64,000 nt of DNA from Leptospira langatensis (GCF_004770615.1 NZ_RQER01000007.1:372001-436000); one strand, 5' to 3'. Shown: positions 51,463 through 59,888, numbered from the stretch's first letter. Program-made: numbers and translations. The notes: generated by a model not told the origin, from the letters alone.

Positions 51463-52373
51463 CTGGAAAATCCTTTTCCTTTCTCCAAGGATCTGTTCTC
51501 ACTATGAAGAAGCTGGCTTCCGGATTTCTCTCGAAAATAATCTTCTAATCTTAAAACTCCGTATTGAGGTCCGACTATATCGAGAGTGTGAACGGTGTTC
51601 CCGAATTGCATAAATTGAAAGATCCGTCGGTTAAACGGGCGAAGTAAATAGATCAGTATGCGATTCAGGAAAATCGGTATGTGGATCGGTTTCTTATTTC
51701 TTCCAGCAACTTTCAAGGCCAGCTCGGTAATCTGGTCCCTTGTCAGAATGTCCGGACCTCCAATATTGATCTCTTCCTCGTTACTCTCCAAAGCCTCTAC
51801 AACAGCCTTAGCCACATCTTTTTCGTGGATAGGATTGATCTTTGCCTTTCCATTCCCGATCACGATCCCCATCCCCTTCTTCGCGAACTCCAAAAATTCC
51901 AAAAGAATGGAGAAGAAGGCTGTCGGTCTTACTATCGTATAGTCGATTCCCGAATTTCGGATCGCTTCCGAAAAGCGATCATGACTTCTAATATATTCAG
52001 CTTTTTGAATTCCTTTCGCGCGAAGAAACGAAGTATATATGAATTTGGAAACACCCGTGTTAAGTGCCGCTCTTAGCACATTCAAATTTCCACCCAGGTT
52101 AATTTCTTCGAAAGTCCCCTTGTTCTTAAAATCCTTAAGATCCAAACTGGCGCCTGCACAGGAGATCACCGCATCAATTCCGGAAAAGGCCGATCCCATA
52201 CTCTTAGGATCCAAAATATCCCCGATCTTATAATCATCGAATTCGTCTTCGAGGATCTGCAATTTTGAAACAGACCTAGCGAGGACCCGAATCCAATATC
52301 CCTTCCTCTTTAATTCGGAAACTACAAGTCTCCCAAGATTTCCGGTCGCACCGACCACTAGTATTCGTTTCAT
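51459..52373 (-). CDS. NAD(P)-binding SDR/NmrA-like protein
   Basis: The protein has 304 residues. The Rossmann motif is KRILVVGATGNLGRLVVSELKRKG. It also has VISCAGASLDLKDF, the SKFIYTSFLRAKGIQ strand and DYTIVRPTAFFSILLEFLEFAKKGMG. This is an atypical SDR of the NmrA/NAD(P)H-binding group, some of which are quinone or nucleotide-ratio sensors. The start is the ATG ending at 52373, with GAGGAA upstream. It heads the three-gene operon and is divergent from the TetR gene. Confidence 0.87.
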   Translation of the reverse strand: MKRILVVGATGNLGRLVVSELKRKGYWIRVLARSVSKLQILEDEFDDYKIGDILDPKSMGSAFSGIDAVISCAGASLDLKDFKNKGTFEEINLGGNLNVLRAALNTGVSKFIYTSFLRAKGIQKAEYIRSHDRFSEAIRNSGIDYTIVRPTAFFSILLEFLEFAKKGMGIVIGNGKAKINPIHEKDVAKAVVEALESNEEEINIGGPDILTRDQITELALKVAGRNKKPIHIPIFLNRILIYLLRPFNRRIFQFMQFGNTVHTLDIVGPQYGVLRLEDYFREKSGSQLLHSENRSLEKGKGFSR

Positions 52374-52386
52374 ACCATTCTTCCTC

Positions 52387-52412
52387 AAAAATAGACTCTG
52401 GAGTCTACTTTT
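52387..52412. promoter_or_regulatory. Palindromic operator, proximal to the SDR operon
   Basis: The core TAGACTC-TG-GAGTCTA (52392-52407) is a perfect 7-bp dyad. The 26-base block around it is repeated in exact reverse complement at 52444-52469. It sits within 20 bases of the SDR start codon and is a strong candidate TetR-family binding site. Confidence 0.8.
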
Positions 52413-52443
52413 GAACTACCCCAATGCATTTGATCTGTCAACA

Positions 52444-52469
52444 AAAAGTAGACTCCAGAGTCTATTTTT
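52444..52469. promoter_or_regulatory. Palindromic operator, proximal to the TetR gene
   Basis: The core TAGACTC-CA-GAGTCTA (52449-52464) is the reverse complement of the other site. Centre-to-centre spacing is 57 bases. The two sites flank the shared promoter region, as expected for a repressor controlling itself and its divergent target. Confidence 0.8.
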
Positions 52470-52523
52470 TTACGCTTTTCTTTTACCAGCTCCACAGGAA
52501 TCCTAGTCTGAAAGGAAAGAACA

Positions 52524-53132
52524 ATGAAAGCTCGAGAAAAGATCCTCCACGCAGCCGACAAACTTTTCTATGAACGGGGATTTGCCAATACCGGGGTAGC
52601 CGATCTTTTGGAAGAATCCGGAGTGCATAAGGCAAGCTTCTATAAATACTTCCGGGAAAAAGGAGAAGTCGGTCTAGAATATATCCGAAAGAGAAGAGAA
52701 CTGAATGCTCTGCAATTCAAGGGACTGGTCTCTCGATATGCCGAATTCGAAAAGGTGGTAGATGCCTGGGGTTTAGCACTCAAGAGAGAAGCAAAGAAAA
52801 ACAGACTATGGGGCTGTCCATTTGCGGTTTTTGCAAACCAGATCCGCTCTTCTCAACTCTTCTCGGATAAAGAACAACTAACGAACGCAGAAGAAGAGAT
52901 CGAGGAAACGGTCCAAGACTGGGAAGAGATCTTTGCATCCTATCTCAGGACAAATCCGATCCGGAGGAAATCGCCGTTATCCGAAAAACAAATTCGATCT
53001 TTCGCGAAAAAGATCCTGATCCTTTATGAAGGTTCGATCCAATTATTTTTTATGACCGGAAAGGAAGAATATCTGGACGAGTTCCGTTCCGGTCTTTTAT
53101 TCTTAGGCGAATTATATAAGACGATTCCCTAA
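52524..53132 (+). CDS. TetR-family transcriptional regulator
   Basis: The protein has 202 residues. The N-terminal HTH is AREKILHAADKLFYERGFANTGVADLLEESGVHKASFYKYFREKGEVGLEYI. The ligand domain has LWGCPFAVFANQI (Cys about 98), equivalent to the GCLLGN segment of TetR_C_6-type repressors. The site TAGACTC-N2-GAGTCTA in front of it resembles, from memory, the NemR-type box (TAGACC-N4-GGTCTA); NemR uses reactive cysteines to sense electrophiles. It most likely represses itself and the SDR-DUF1326-DUF2182 operon. GAAAGGAAAG precedes the ATG. Confidence 0.9.
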   Translation: MKAREKILHAADKLFYERGFANTGVADLLEESGVHKASFYKYFREKGEVGLEYIRKRRELNALQFKGLVSRYAEFEKVVDAWGLALKREAKKNRLWGCPFAVFANQIRSSQLFSDKEQLTNAEEEIEETVQDWEEIFASYLRTNPIRRKSPLSEKQIRSFAKKILILYEGSIQLFFMTGKEEYLDEFRSGLLFLGELYKTIP

Positions 53133-53141
53133 TAAAGGTAT

Positions 53142-53309
53142 GGGCGTTCCCCGCGCCGAAAATAATAGAACAAAACTCTGTTAGAGCACTCGCGGGTCGG
53201 GCTACTTCAGGTTCGGACCTACGTCCTCATCCCTCGCCGATCCAAAGCAGTCCGTTCATTTTCCATTCTCCGGCTCGGGACGCTTCGCGCCTTGCGTATC
53301 CCTAACGCA
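53142..53309 (+). repeat. Dispersed structured repeat, full-length copy
   Basis: It starts GGGCGTTCCC, has a stem CCCGCG (53150-53155)/CGCGGG (53191-53196), then TCGGGCTACT, a variable GC-rich part and the end GCGTATCCCTAACGC. The copy at 58008 has the same borders but a different paired stem. It sits between the convergent TetR and GFA genes. Confidence 0.75.
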
Positions 53310-53325
53310 AAGCGAATATCATATC

Positions 53326-53733
53326 CTATAAATGTCGGATCTCTGCGGGAGGGTTTCGCCAGTTATTGTTTAAACCGTCAGAATACCAAACAGGAGCATC
53401 TATCAATTCGCTTGGTTCTACTCCATCCAAGGAAGAAACAGCTACGCTAACATAAGCGCCTCCTATCTCTTCGACATAGCCGTGAGAGACAGTTCTCACG
53501 CCACAATTCTTACAGAACTGATGAGCGTTACTAAATGTCCCAAACTTATAAGAACTCAAACTGTCTTCTCCGCTCAAAAGACGAAACGCGGAAGGTTTGA
53601 TGATAGCCGACCAATTTCGAACCTTCCTGCAAAATGAACAATTACATCTTCCAGTGCCGCGGCTTAGATCAATATCTGCCTCGAACTGTACCGCTCCACA
53701 ATGACAACTTCCTTTATATGTTTTCAGGCTCAT
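53326..53733 (-). CDS. GFA-domain (CENP-V/formaldehyde-activating-like) protein
   Basis: The protein has 135 residues. Zinc-binding cysteines are in [21 protein letters not shown] and FCKNCGVRT, the standard GFA fold. The family was named for glutathione-dependent formaldehyde activation, but most members have unknown substrates. GAGGAAAAC precedes the ATG. It is monocistronic. Confidence 0.88.
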   Translation of the reverse strand: MSLKTYKGSCHCGAVQFEADIDLSRGTGRCNCSFCRKVRNWSAIIKPSAFRLLSGEDSLSSYKFGTFSNAHQFCKNCGVRTVSHGYVEEIGGAYVSVAVSSLDGVEPSELIDAPVWYSDGLNNNWRNPPAEIRHL

Positions 53734-54089
53734 ATTTGTTTTCCTCTTTTGAAAGCGAGAGCCAACAAGAGCACTTTAGAAGGCATCGCCCCTGACTCTC
53801 CGCTTTTTGATATCCAAGATCCTTAGATCATAGATCCAGTATGGCATAGTAAATATGCCAATATTTGTCATATTTTACAGCCTTTAGAATTTTTTTACCG
53901 CTTAAGACTAAAGGCTCTTCCATCAGATAAATGATCTCTACGACTTTTTTCAAGAAGCGGTCAAACAATCCCGTTAATAGAATGCGTATAAATACGCACC
54001 TTCTCCCCATTGTTTAGGTATTTATACCAATAGAAATCCCCGGAAAATTTAGATATTATTGCTTAATATTAAATTTTTAGGATTCCTTC
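53734..54089. other. AT-rich intergenic region, possible gene remnant
   Basis: It holds the promoters of the GFA gene (minus) and the Kelch-like gene (plus). A 60-codon minus-strand frame (53828-54010) ends VKYDKYWHIYYAILDL but has no ribosome-binding site and no recognisable family. The dyad TGGCATA/TATGCCA is at 53842-53860. Confidence 0.35.
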
Positions 54090-55514
54090 ATGATCTTTCT
54101 AACGCAAAAACAAAGAGTCATATATTCTGTTTTCGTTATATTATTTTTACTTTCTTGTTCGAATGGAAGCGGCGGCAATAGTTCTTCTGCAGTGTTAGCT
54201 CTATTAGGCGGATCTTCCGTGTCACCCGCGGAATGGACTTGGATGAGTGGTCGAGCTTTCGATACAATAGGAGGAGGATACGGCTTAGGAGTATACGGAA
54301 CCAAGGGAGTTGCCGACCCGGCAAATTTTCCTGGAGGGCGCCAAGATGCGATGCAGTGGATAGATTCCTCGGACCAGTTATGGTTATTCGGTGGAACCGG
54401 TAGAGATCCAAGTACAGCTTTTGGACAATTGAACGATCTTTGGAAATTCGATGGGAGCAATTGGACTTGGATAGCCGGATCCAATACGGTCAGTGCAGCC
54501 GGAACGTATGGAACAAAAGGAGTTGCCGCTTCAGGAAATACTCCGGGAGCAAGGGTAAGTGGAACTACTTGGGTAGATTCGTCTGGAAATCTATGGCTTT
54601 TCGGAGGAAGTAGCGATGCGAACGGAAGCAACTGCTTTAACGATCTCTGGAAATTTGATGGGGTGAATTGGACTTGGATGGGAGGACAAAATACCATGAA
54701 TGCAAACGGAGTCTACGGTACGATGGGTGTAGCCAATCCCAGTAATTATCCAGGAGCGAGGCAAGGAGCGTCCGGATGGATCGACTCCACCGGTAATGTA
54801 TGGATATTCGGAGCAGGGCCAGGAATGCCGGAAACAGGTTCCGTTACTTCGAATTTAAACGACCTTTGGAAATTTGATGGGACAAACTGGACATGGGTAG
54901 CCGGATCTAAAACTTTCAGTGTTCCGGGTGACGGTAATTGGGGAACGAAAGGTGTCGCTGCCGCAAGCAATCTACCTTCTTCACGAGGGAAGTCTGTGTA
55001 TTGGATCGACTCTTCCAACAATCTTTGGTTATTAGGAGGAACTAGCTATGATGGTAATCTAAATGATGTTTGGAAGTTCGACGGCACAAATTGGACTTGG
55101 ATGGAAGGTTCCGATACTCCTGATGTAGCTGGAGTTTATGGTAAGAAGAATATCGCTAGTTCCAATAATGTAATCGGAGCTCGGAGCAACGCAATTGGAG
55201 GAAGACTACCGAACGGGCTAGTCTGGGTTTTCGGAGGATCCGGAGACGATTCCAATGCCGCCTTAGGACAGTTAAATGATCTTTGGATTTTTGATGGAAA
55301 AAAATGGACCTGGAAAGGAGGCACGGATCTTGTCACCCAAGCAGGCGTCTTCGGACTAAAAGGGACGACGGGAACTAATTATTATCCAGGAGGGCGTTTT
55401 GGCTCAAGTGGAATAGCAGACTCCAAAGGAAATATCTGGATCTTTGGAGGACAAGGCATTGATGCAAACGGTAATAACGAATTCCAAAATGATCTATGGA
55501 AAGTTCGCCCCTAG
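54090..55514 (+). CDS. Kelch-like beta-propeller lipoprotein
   Basis: The protein has 474 residues, with lipobox FVILFLLSC. About six to seven repeats follow, each with an approximate (G/S)NLWLFGG... and NDLWKFDGTNWTW unit, consistent with a Kelch/galactose-oxidase-type propeller. The repeats are close enough to suggest recent amplification. It should be an extracellular or outer-membrane-tethered binding protein; no catalytic residues were identified. AGGA lies seven bases before the ATG. Confidence 0.8.
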   Translation: MIFLTQKQRVIYSVFVILFLLSCSNGSGGNSSSAVLALLGGSSVSPAEWTWMSGRAFDTIGGGYGLGVYGTKGVADPANFPGGRQDAMQWIDSSDQLWLFGGTGRDPSTAFGQLNDLWKFDGSNWTWIAGSNTVSAAGTYGTKGVAASGNTPGARVSGTTWVDSSGNLWLFGGSSDANGSNCFNDLWKFDGVNWTWMGGQNTMNANGVYGTMGVANPSNYPGARQGASGWIDSTGNVWIFGAGPGMPETGSVTSNLNDLWKFDGTNWTWVAGSKTFSVPGDGNWGTKGVAAASNLPSSRGKSVYWIDSSNNLWLLGGTSYDGNLNDVWKFDGTNWTWMEGSDTPDVAGVYGKKNIASSNNVIGARSNAIGGRLPNGLVWVFGGSGDDSNAALGQLNDLWIFDGKKWTWKGGTDLVTQAGVFGLKGTTGTNYYPGGRFGSSGIADSKGNIWIFGGQGIDANGNNEFQNDLWKVRP

Positions 55515-55535
55515 ATCGGAGGTTCTGCCTACTCT

Positions 55536-56276
55536 TCATTCGATCTCCGAATGAAGAGTCCCGAAAACCCGATCCCAGATCGAAGTATAGAAACCGAAAT
55601 TATGCTCCTCATCCTGATGGTGTCTTGCATGAAACGTACTGGTAGTGAACACGCCGAAGAAAGTAGAACGAAGCCATTTTTCAGACAAAGGTTCGACCCC
55701 TAAATGTCCGACCATACCGAATGCAACGTTCAAGCCCAGATAGACGCTCATTCCCAACCAAGAAAAATCATAAAGACATAGCACCAACAACCAAAGGAAC
55801 CCGAAACCAAGAGCCTCCAAAGGATTGAGAACGAATAGAGTCAAGGGACGAGGTTTATCGTAACGATGGTGGGTGCTATGGGCGAACGGATAAATAAACC
55901 GTATATGAGCGATCCGATGCAAGATATACATTCCCATATCCATAACCAGAAGAAGGATCAGAATATCGAGGACCGCGAAAACTCCCGTATCGCTACGGAA
56001 TCGAATAGAACCCGTTCTCCAAAGCCAAAGCCCAAATAACGTAACGATCGTATTCAGAAGTACGGTAGAAACGGCAAAAAGGACCTCTTTAGGCTCGATT
56101 GGCGGAGGGATCGGAGAGATGCGTCGATCCGCATAACGTTCCGAAAATAGAATACCAATATATATAGAAGAAGCAAAGATAAGAAGATTTTCGATCAAGA
56201 ATAGGAGTGCAGCCCACGAATAGGGAATTTCTTGGAGAAATAGGACTGCTTCGTTTCCAAAATCACTCATAGACAT
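55536..56276 (-). CDS. Sterol desaturase / fatty acid hydroxylase-family protein
   Basis: The protein has 246 residues and four to five transmembrane helices. The di-iron histidine clusters are present: HRIAH, HSTHHRYDK and HARHHQDEEHNFGFY. The family hydroxylates or desaturates lipid chains or isoprenoids at membranes using O2. The substrate is unknown. It is convergent with the Kelch-like gene. Confidence 0.88.
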   Translation of the reverse strand: MSMSDFGNEAVLFLQEIPYSWAALLFLIENLLIFASSIYIGILFSERYADRRISPIPPPIEPKEVLFAVSTVLLNTIVTLFGLWLWRTGSIRFRSDTGVFAVLDILILLLVMDMGMYILHRIAHIRFIYPFAHSTHHRYDKPRPLTLFVLNPLEALGFGFLWLLVLCLYDFSWLGMSVYLGLNVAFGMVGHLGVEPLSEKWLRSTFFGVFTTSTFHARHHQDEEHNFGFYTSIWDRVFGTLHSEIE

Positions 56277-56362
56277 TTAAATCCAGAAAATCTGCCTCGC
56301 ATCAAATAGTCGATAATGTTAAACTACGGTGCATTCAGGAAATGAAAAGTGAAACAGATTGT

Positions 56363-56448
56363 CGGGCTACTCCGGACTCCGCTACGCTTCGGACTCCTCG
56401 CCTTCGGCTCCGGGGTCCGCTACGCGTCCTGCGTATCCCTAACGCAGA
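56363..56448 (+). repeat. Dispersed structured repeat, 5'-truncated copy
   Basis: It begins at GTCGGGCTACT and ends at GCGTATCCCTAACGC, matching the 3' two-thirds of the other copies. The GGGCGTTCCC border and first stem are missing. It lies between the MATE stop codon and the start of the desaturase gene. Confidence 0.75.
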
Positions 56449-56457
56449 TAGTAAAAA

Positions 56458-57882
56458 TCAAACCTTCGAAGTCTTCCATCCACCTTTTCTAAATAACCAA
56501 AGTGTGAATAATCCCACAGAAGTTTCTGTGATCATACTCGCCCAAAATACTCCAGAGTATCCGTAGGAAAGAACCTTCGCTAGAACGTAAGCAAATGGGA
56601 TTTGGAACATCCAGAAAAATACCAGATTGATCAATGTAGGAGTGGTTGTATCCCCTGCTCCGTTAAAGGCCTGAACACTGACCATCCACCAAGCATATAC
56701 AAAATAGGAATACGATACTATCCCCAACCATTCGGAACCGATAGAGATCACTTTGGCGTTATCAGTAAAGATCGACACAAGGGATTCTCTGAAAATAAAA
56801 TAGCAGATGGAAACCCCGACGAGAAAGATCATATTCCATACTCCAACAATCCAAACAGACTGTTCAGCACGATCCGGTCTTTTTGCTCCTAAATTTTGAC
56901 CAACCAGAGTTGCTACCGCATTCGACATTCCCCAAGAAGGCATCAGAGTAAACATCATGATACGAAGAGCGATCGTTGCTCCAGCTACAGCCTCACTTCC
57001 AAATTCGGAAATAATCCTCACAAGAAAGATCCAAGAAGTCATTCCGATAATAGTTTGCCCAATTCCACCTATGGAAGTGCGAACTATATCCGAAATGATT
57101 TCCCAATGTATACTGATCTGGGAACGAAGTACTCGAATATGTTTCCCGCCATTTAAAAGCAGATAGATCTGGAAAAGAACCCCAACCCCTCTTCCGATAT
57201 TTGTAGCAATGGCGGCACCTTCGATACCCATCGCTGGAACTGGACCAAAGCCGAAGATAAAGATCGGATCTAGGATCATATTAAGACCATTAGAAATCCA
57301 TAAAACTCTCATTGCGATCGCCGCGTCTCCCGCACCTCTAAAAACCGCATTAAGCCCAAACAAAAGCATAATTACGATATTTCCGCCGAAGATCCATTGA
57401 GTGTAACGAGATCCATGCTCTATAACCCACGGATCTCCACCCATGAGAATCAGAAGATCTTTCGCAAACCAAACTCCGAAGATAGCAAAGGGTAACGAAA
57501 CAAGTATGGAAAGAAAAACGGATTGGACTGCGGCAATTCCGGCTTGCTCCTTATCCCCTTCCCCAATCCTTCGAGCAATGATCGCGGTCACGGCAGTGGA
57601 CATACCGATCGCGAGAGAATAAAGAAGAAACAAATAGGTTTCCGTAAGCCCGACTGCAGCAACCGCAGAAGGACCCAAAGCTCCCACAAAATAAATGTCT
57701 ACGACTGCAAACGCAGACTCCATGACCAATTCCAAAACCATCGGAACAGAAAGTAAGAAAACAGCCTTACCGAGCGAAATTCGAGTATAGTCCGCTTCCG
57801 TTCCGGTAAGCGCCTTTCTTAATTCCTTCCAAAGAGAAGTTCGTTCCAATCCTAACTTAGGATCTTTTTGTATAGCTTCCAT
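56458..57882 (-). CDS. MATE-family efflux transporter
   Basis: The protein has 474 residues from the ATG ending at 57882 (AGGTG upstream); a TTG seven codons earlier is an alternative. Twelve transmembrane helices are arranged as two MATE halves: SLGKAVFLLSVPMVLELVMESAFAVVDIYFVGALG, AVGLTETYLFLLYSLAIGMSTAVTAIIARRIGEG, and in the second half GATIALRIMMFTLMPSWGMSNAVATLVGQNLGAKR. It exports organic cations or drugs by Na+ or H+ antiport. The substrate is unknown. It is monocistronic, flanked by dispersed repeats on both sides. Confidence 0.92.
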   Translation of the reverse strand: MEAIQKDPKLGLERTSLWKELRKALTGTEADYTRISLGKAVFLLSVPMVLELVMESAFAVVDIYFVGALGPSAVAAVGLTETYLFLLYSLAIGMSTAVTAIIARRIGEGDKEQAGIAAVQSVFLSILVSLPFAIFGVWFAKDLLILMGGDPWVIEHGSRYTQWIFGGNIVIMLLFGLNAVFRGAGDAAIAMRVLWISNGLNMILDPIFIFGFGPVPAMGIEGAAIATNIGRGVGVLFQIYLLLNGGKHIRVLRSQISIHWEIISDIVRTSIGGIGQTIIGMTSWIFLVRIISEFGSEAVAGATIALRIMMFTLMPSWGMSNAVATLVGQNLGAKRPDRAEQSVWIVGVWNMIFLVGVSICYFIFRESLVSIFTDNAKVISIGSEWLGIVSYSYFVYAWWMVSVQAFNGAGDTTTPTLINLVFFWMFQIPFAYVLAKVLSYGYSGVFWASMITETSVGLFTLWLFRKGGWKTSKV

Positions 57883-58007
57883 CCGCACACCTTTTGCTAT
57901 CAAGTTCTGATCAATCTACAAAGAAAAGCAAGGCACTTTGCGAGATAAAATGTTCAATCCGACCTGCGTCCGATGGGTCCCTATCTGGTTCTCTTAAACA
58001 AAACATA

Positions 58008-58153
58008 GGGCGTTCCCACACATTCTCCATATTTCTACAGAAACTTTTTCTAATTTGGTGTGGTCGGGCTACTACGGACTCCGCTTCGCTTCGGCCCACT
58101 CGCCTTTGGCTGCGTGGTCCGCTACGCGTCCTACGTATCCCTAACGCGGGGGT
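58008..58153 (+). repeat. Dispersed structured repeat, full-length copy with different stem sequence
   Basis: GGGCGTTCCC is followed by the stem CCACAC (58016-58021)/GTGTGG (58058-58063), then TCGGGCTACT and the end GCGTCCTACGTATCCCTAACGC. The stem differs in sequence from the 53142 copy but remains paired, which points to conserved secondary structure. The rest of the gap to 58283 shows no gene. Confidence 0.75.
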
Positions 58154-58283
58154 TATCTTTTAAATAACTCATAGGAAGCGAAAAACACTTACTATAACCG
58201 GTAAAATTTGTCCGGGATTAGCGTAAGATTAGAAGGGAATCAAAAATTGGAGAAAAGGAATGTCATTTTTTCACCACCTTATC

Positions 58284-58321
58284 GGTAGACAAATAGTCAA
58301 ATATTTGTTATATTGTCTACC
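58284..58321 (+). promoter_or_regulatory. Promoter embedded in a palindromic operator; probable leaderless start
   Basis: GGTAGACAA (58284-58292) and TTGTCTACC (58313-58321) are perfect 9-bp inverted arms. Within them TAGACA (58286-58291) and TATATT (58309-58314) are 17 bases apart, a near-consensus -35/-10 pair. Transcription would begin at or next to the ATG at 58322, where no Shine-Dalgarno site exists. A repressor bound to the arms would block both promoter boxes. Confidence 0.65.
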
Positions 58322-59383
58322 ATGGCTAATACTTACTCTGCTAAAGAAATTTTCTCAGAAAGATTGCGCTCAGCTCGGATTGCCGCAGGCCTATCTATGG
58401 ATGAACTAGTCGTGAAACTGGATCGCGCCATTTCCAAACCAGCCATAGGAAAATACGAAAAAGGAATAATGTTTCCGGATTCCGAAAATTTAATTAAAAT
58501 TGCCCAGGCGTTAGGAGTAAGTCCGAATAATTTACTTCGTCCGTTCCGTACTGAAATTTCTGAAGTAGATTTTCGTAAAAAATCTACTTTAAAGAAAAAG
58601 AAGGAAAATACCCTAAAAGTAAAATTGCAAGGCCATTTAGAAAATTACATCGAATTAGAAGAAATATTAGGATCTAAGACTTCTTACACCAAAACTATCA
58701 CCAAAAATTCCCGCATTCCGGAAGCTATAGCATATGAGATACGTTCTTCCTGGAATCTCGGAATGGGGCCAATAGCAAATGTATTCGAGACTCTAGAAGA
58801 CAATGGGATCAAAATAATAGAAATTAAGGAAGATGAATCATTCGACGGACTCTCCGGCTGGGCAGAAGAGAGAATTCCGTTCATTGTCGTAAACTCTGCA
58901 ATGGACTCTTTTCGAAAAAGATTTACTGCCTTGCATGAGTTAGGCCACATTATACTTTCATTCCCCAAATTTACCGAACCAAAAAAAATAGAAAAAGCCT
59001 GCAACATGTTCGCAGGAGCGATGCTCCTGCCTAAGGAAAGTTTAATAAAGGAAGCAGGTAAAATAAGGAATAATTTCAGCATATCTGAACTTTCCTCTAT
59101 TAAATCTGAGTATGGAATATCAATCGGAGCGATCTTATTTCGACTAAAATCAGCAAACATTATTGACGAAGCACGATTTATTCATTTTTGGAAAGTTATG
59201 AATTCGGATCCAAAACTAAAAAAGGAGGAAGGTTTAGGACAATGGGGCGGAGAGGAGACTTCTCATAGATTCCGCAGGTTATTAGATCATGCATTGGCCG
59301 AAAATTTAATCTCCATCTCCAAGGCGGCGGAAATCTCGGGTGAATCTTTACAGGAGGTTCGAAAAAGAATTCGAATACTATGA
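58322..59383 (+). CDS. XRE-HTH/ImmA-IrrE zinc-peptidase fusion (antitoxin-like)
   Basis: The protein has 353 residues from ATG 58322; a TTG three codons upstream is also in frame. Residues ~10-70 form an XRE helix-turn-helix (LRSARIAAGLSMDELVVKLDRAISKPAIGKYEKG). A linker rich in Lys follows, then an ImmA/IrrE domain with the zinc site ALHELGHIIL (HELGH, about residues 205-209) and the later helix ACNMFAGAMLLPKESL. A C-terminal helical segment follows. Such proteins repress mobile or toxin genes, and the peptidase can cleave a partner. It overlaps the PIN gene by four bases. Codon use here is AT-richer than in the left part of the window. Confidence 0.87.
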   Translation: MANTYSAKEIFSERLRSARIAAGLSMDELVVKLDRAISKPAIGKYEKGIMFPDSENLIKIAQALGVSPNNLLRPFRTEISEVDFRKKSTLKKKKENTLKVKLQGHLENYIELEEILGSKTSYTKTITKNSRIPEAIAYEIRSSWNLGMGPIANVFETLEDNGIKIIEIKEDESFDGLSGWAEERIPFIVVNSAMDSFRKRFTALHELGHIILSFPKFTEPKKIEKACNMFAGAMLLPKESLIKEAGKIRNNFSISELSSIKSEYGISIGAILFRLKSANIIDEARFIHFWKVMNSDPKLKKEEGLGQWGGEETSHRFRRLLDHALAENLISISKAAEISGESLQEVRKRIRIL

Positions 59384-59867
59384 GAAAGATCGCCGTTCAA
59401 GACACTTGTATACTAATAGATCTGACCGATCTCGAAATTTTAAAGGACGTTCTGAAACTTCCTTATGAATTTGTATGTACAGATCTAGTCTTACTAGAGT
59501 TGCGATCAGACCAGCAAAAAATTATTCAAGACCACCGCATTTCAATTATCCCTTTTACCGAAAGCGAACTGATTTCTCTCTTCGAAGAATTAAGAAATTC
59601 TCCTGGATTAACAGCCCCTGATCTATCTTGTCTTTTGCTTACAAAAAAGGAATGCGGAATCCTTCTGACTAGCGATGGAGCACTTCGCAAAAAGCAAAAA
59701 ATTTAGACGTGGAAGCTCATGGTACTCTCTGGCTCCTCGACCAACTTATCGAACGGAAAATATGGAAGCATCGAGAGGCTCATAGTAAGCTTAGGCAATT
59801 AATGGACTTAAACCGCAGGCTTCCAAGTGAAGAATGCGAAACTCGACTCAAAAAATGGAAAAAATAA
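59380..59867 (+). pseudogene. PIN-domain toxin-like gene with a frameshift in an A6 run
   Basis: Frame 1 encodes 108 residues (AVQDTCILIDLTDLEILKDVLKL, then LTAPDLSCLLLTKKECGILLTSDGALRKKQKI) and stops at 59706. The next frame continues the same protein: NLDVEAHGTLWLLDQLIERKIW and RLPSEECETRLKKWKK, stopping at 59867. The break is at A6 (59696-59701); one more A would restore one 162-residue PIN-type protein with an HGTLW tail. D8, E-containing LLELRS and the second Asp pair fit a PIN nuclease. It may be a mutation, a sequencing error or expression by slippage. It is the toxin-like partner of the XRE-ImmA gene. Confidence 0.75.
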
Positions 59868-59888
59868 TAATTCAAGGAGAATTAGAAA

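Noticed and set aside
53828..54010. 60-codon minus-strand frame
   Set aside because: No ribosome-binding site, no recognisable domain and AT-rich surroundings that readily give chance frames.
54090..55514. Direct DNA repeats in the Kelch-like gene as a mobile or satellite element
   Set aside because: They are the coding units of a propeller protein in one continuous frame.
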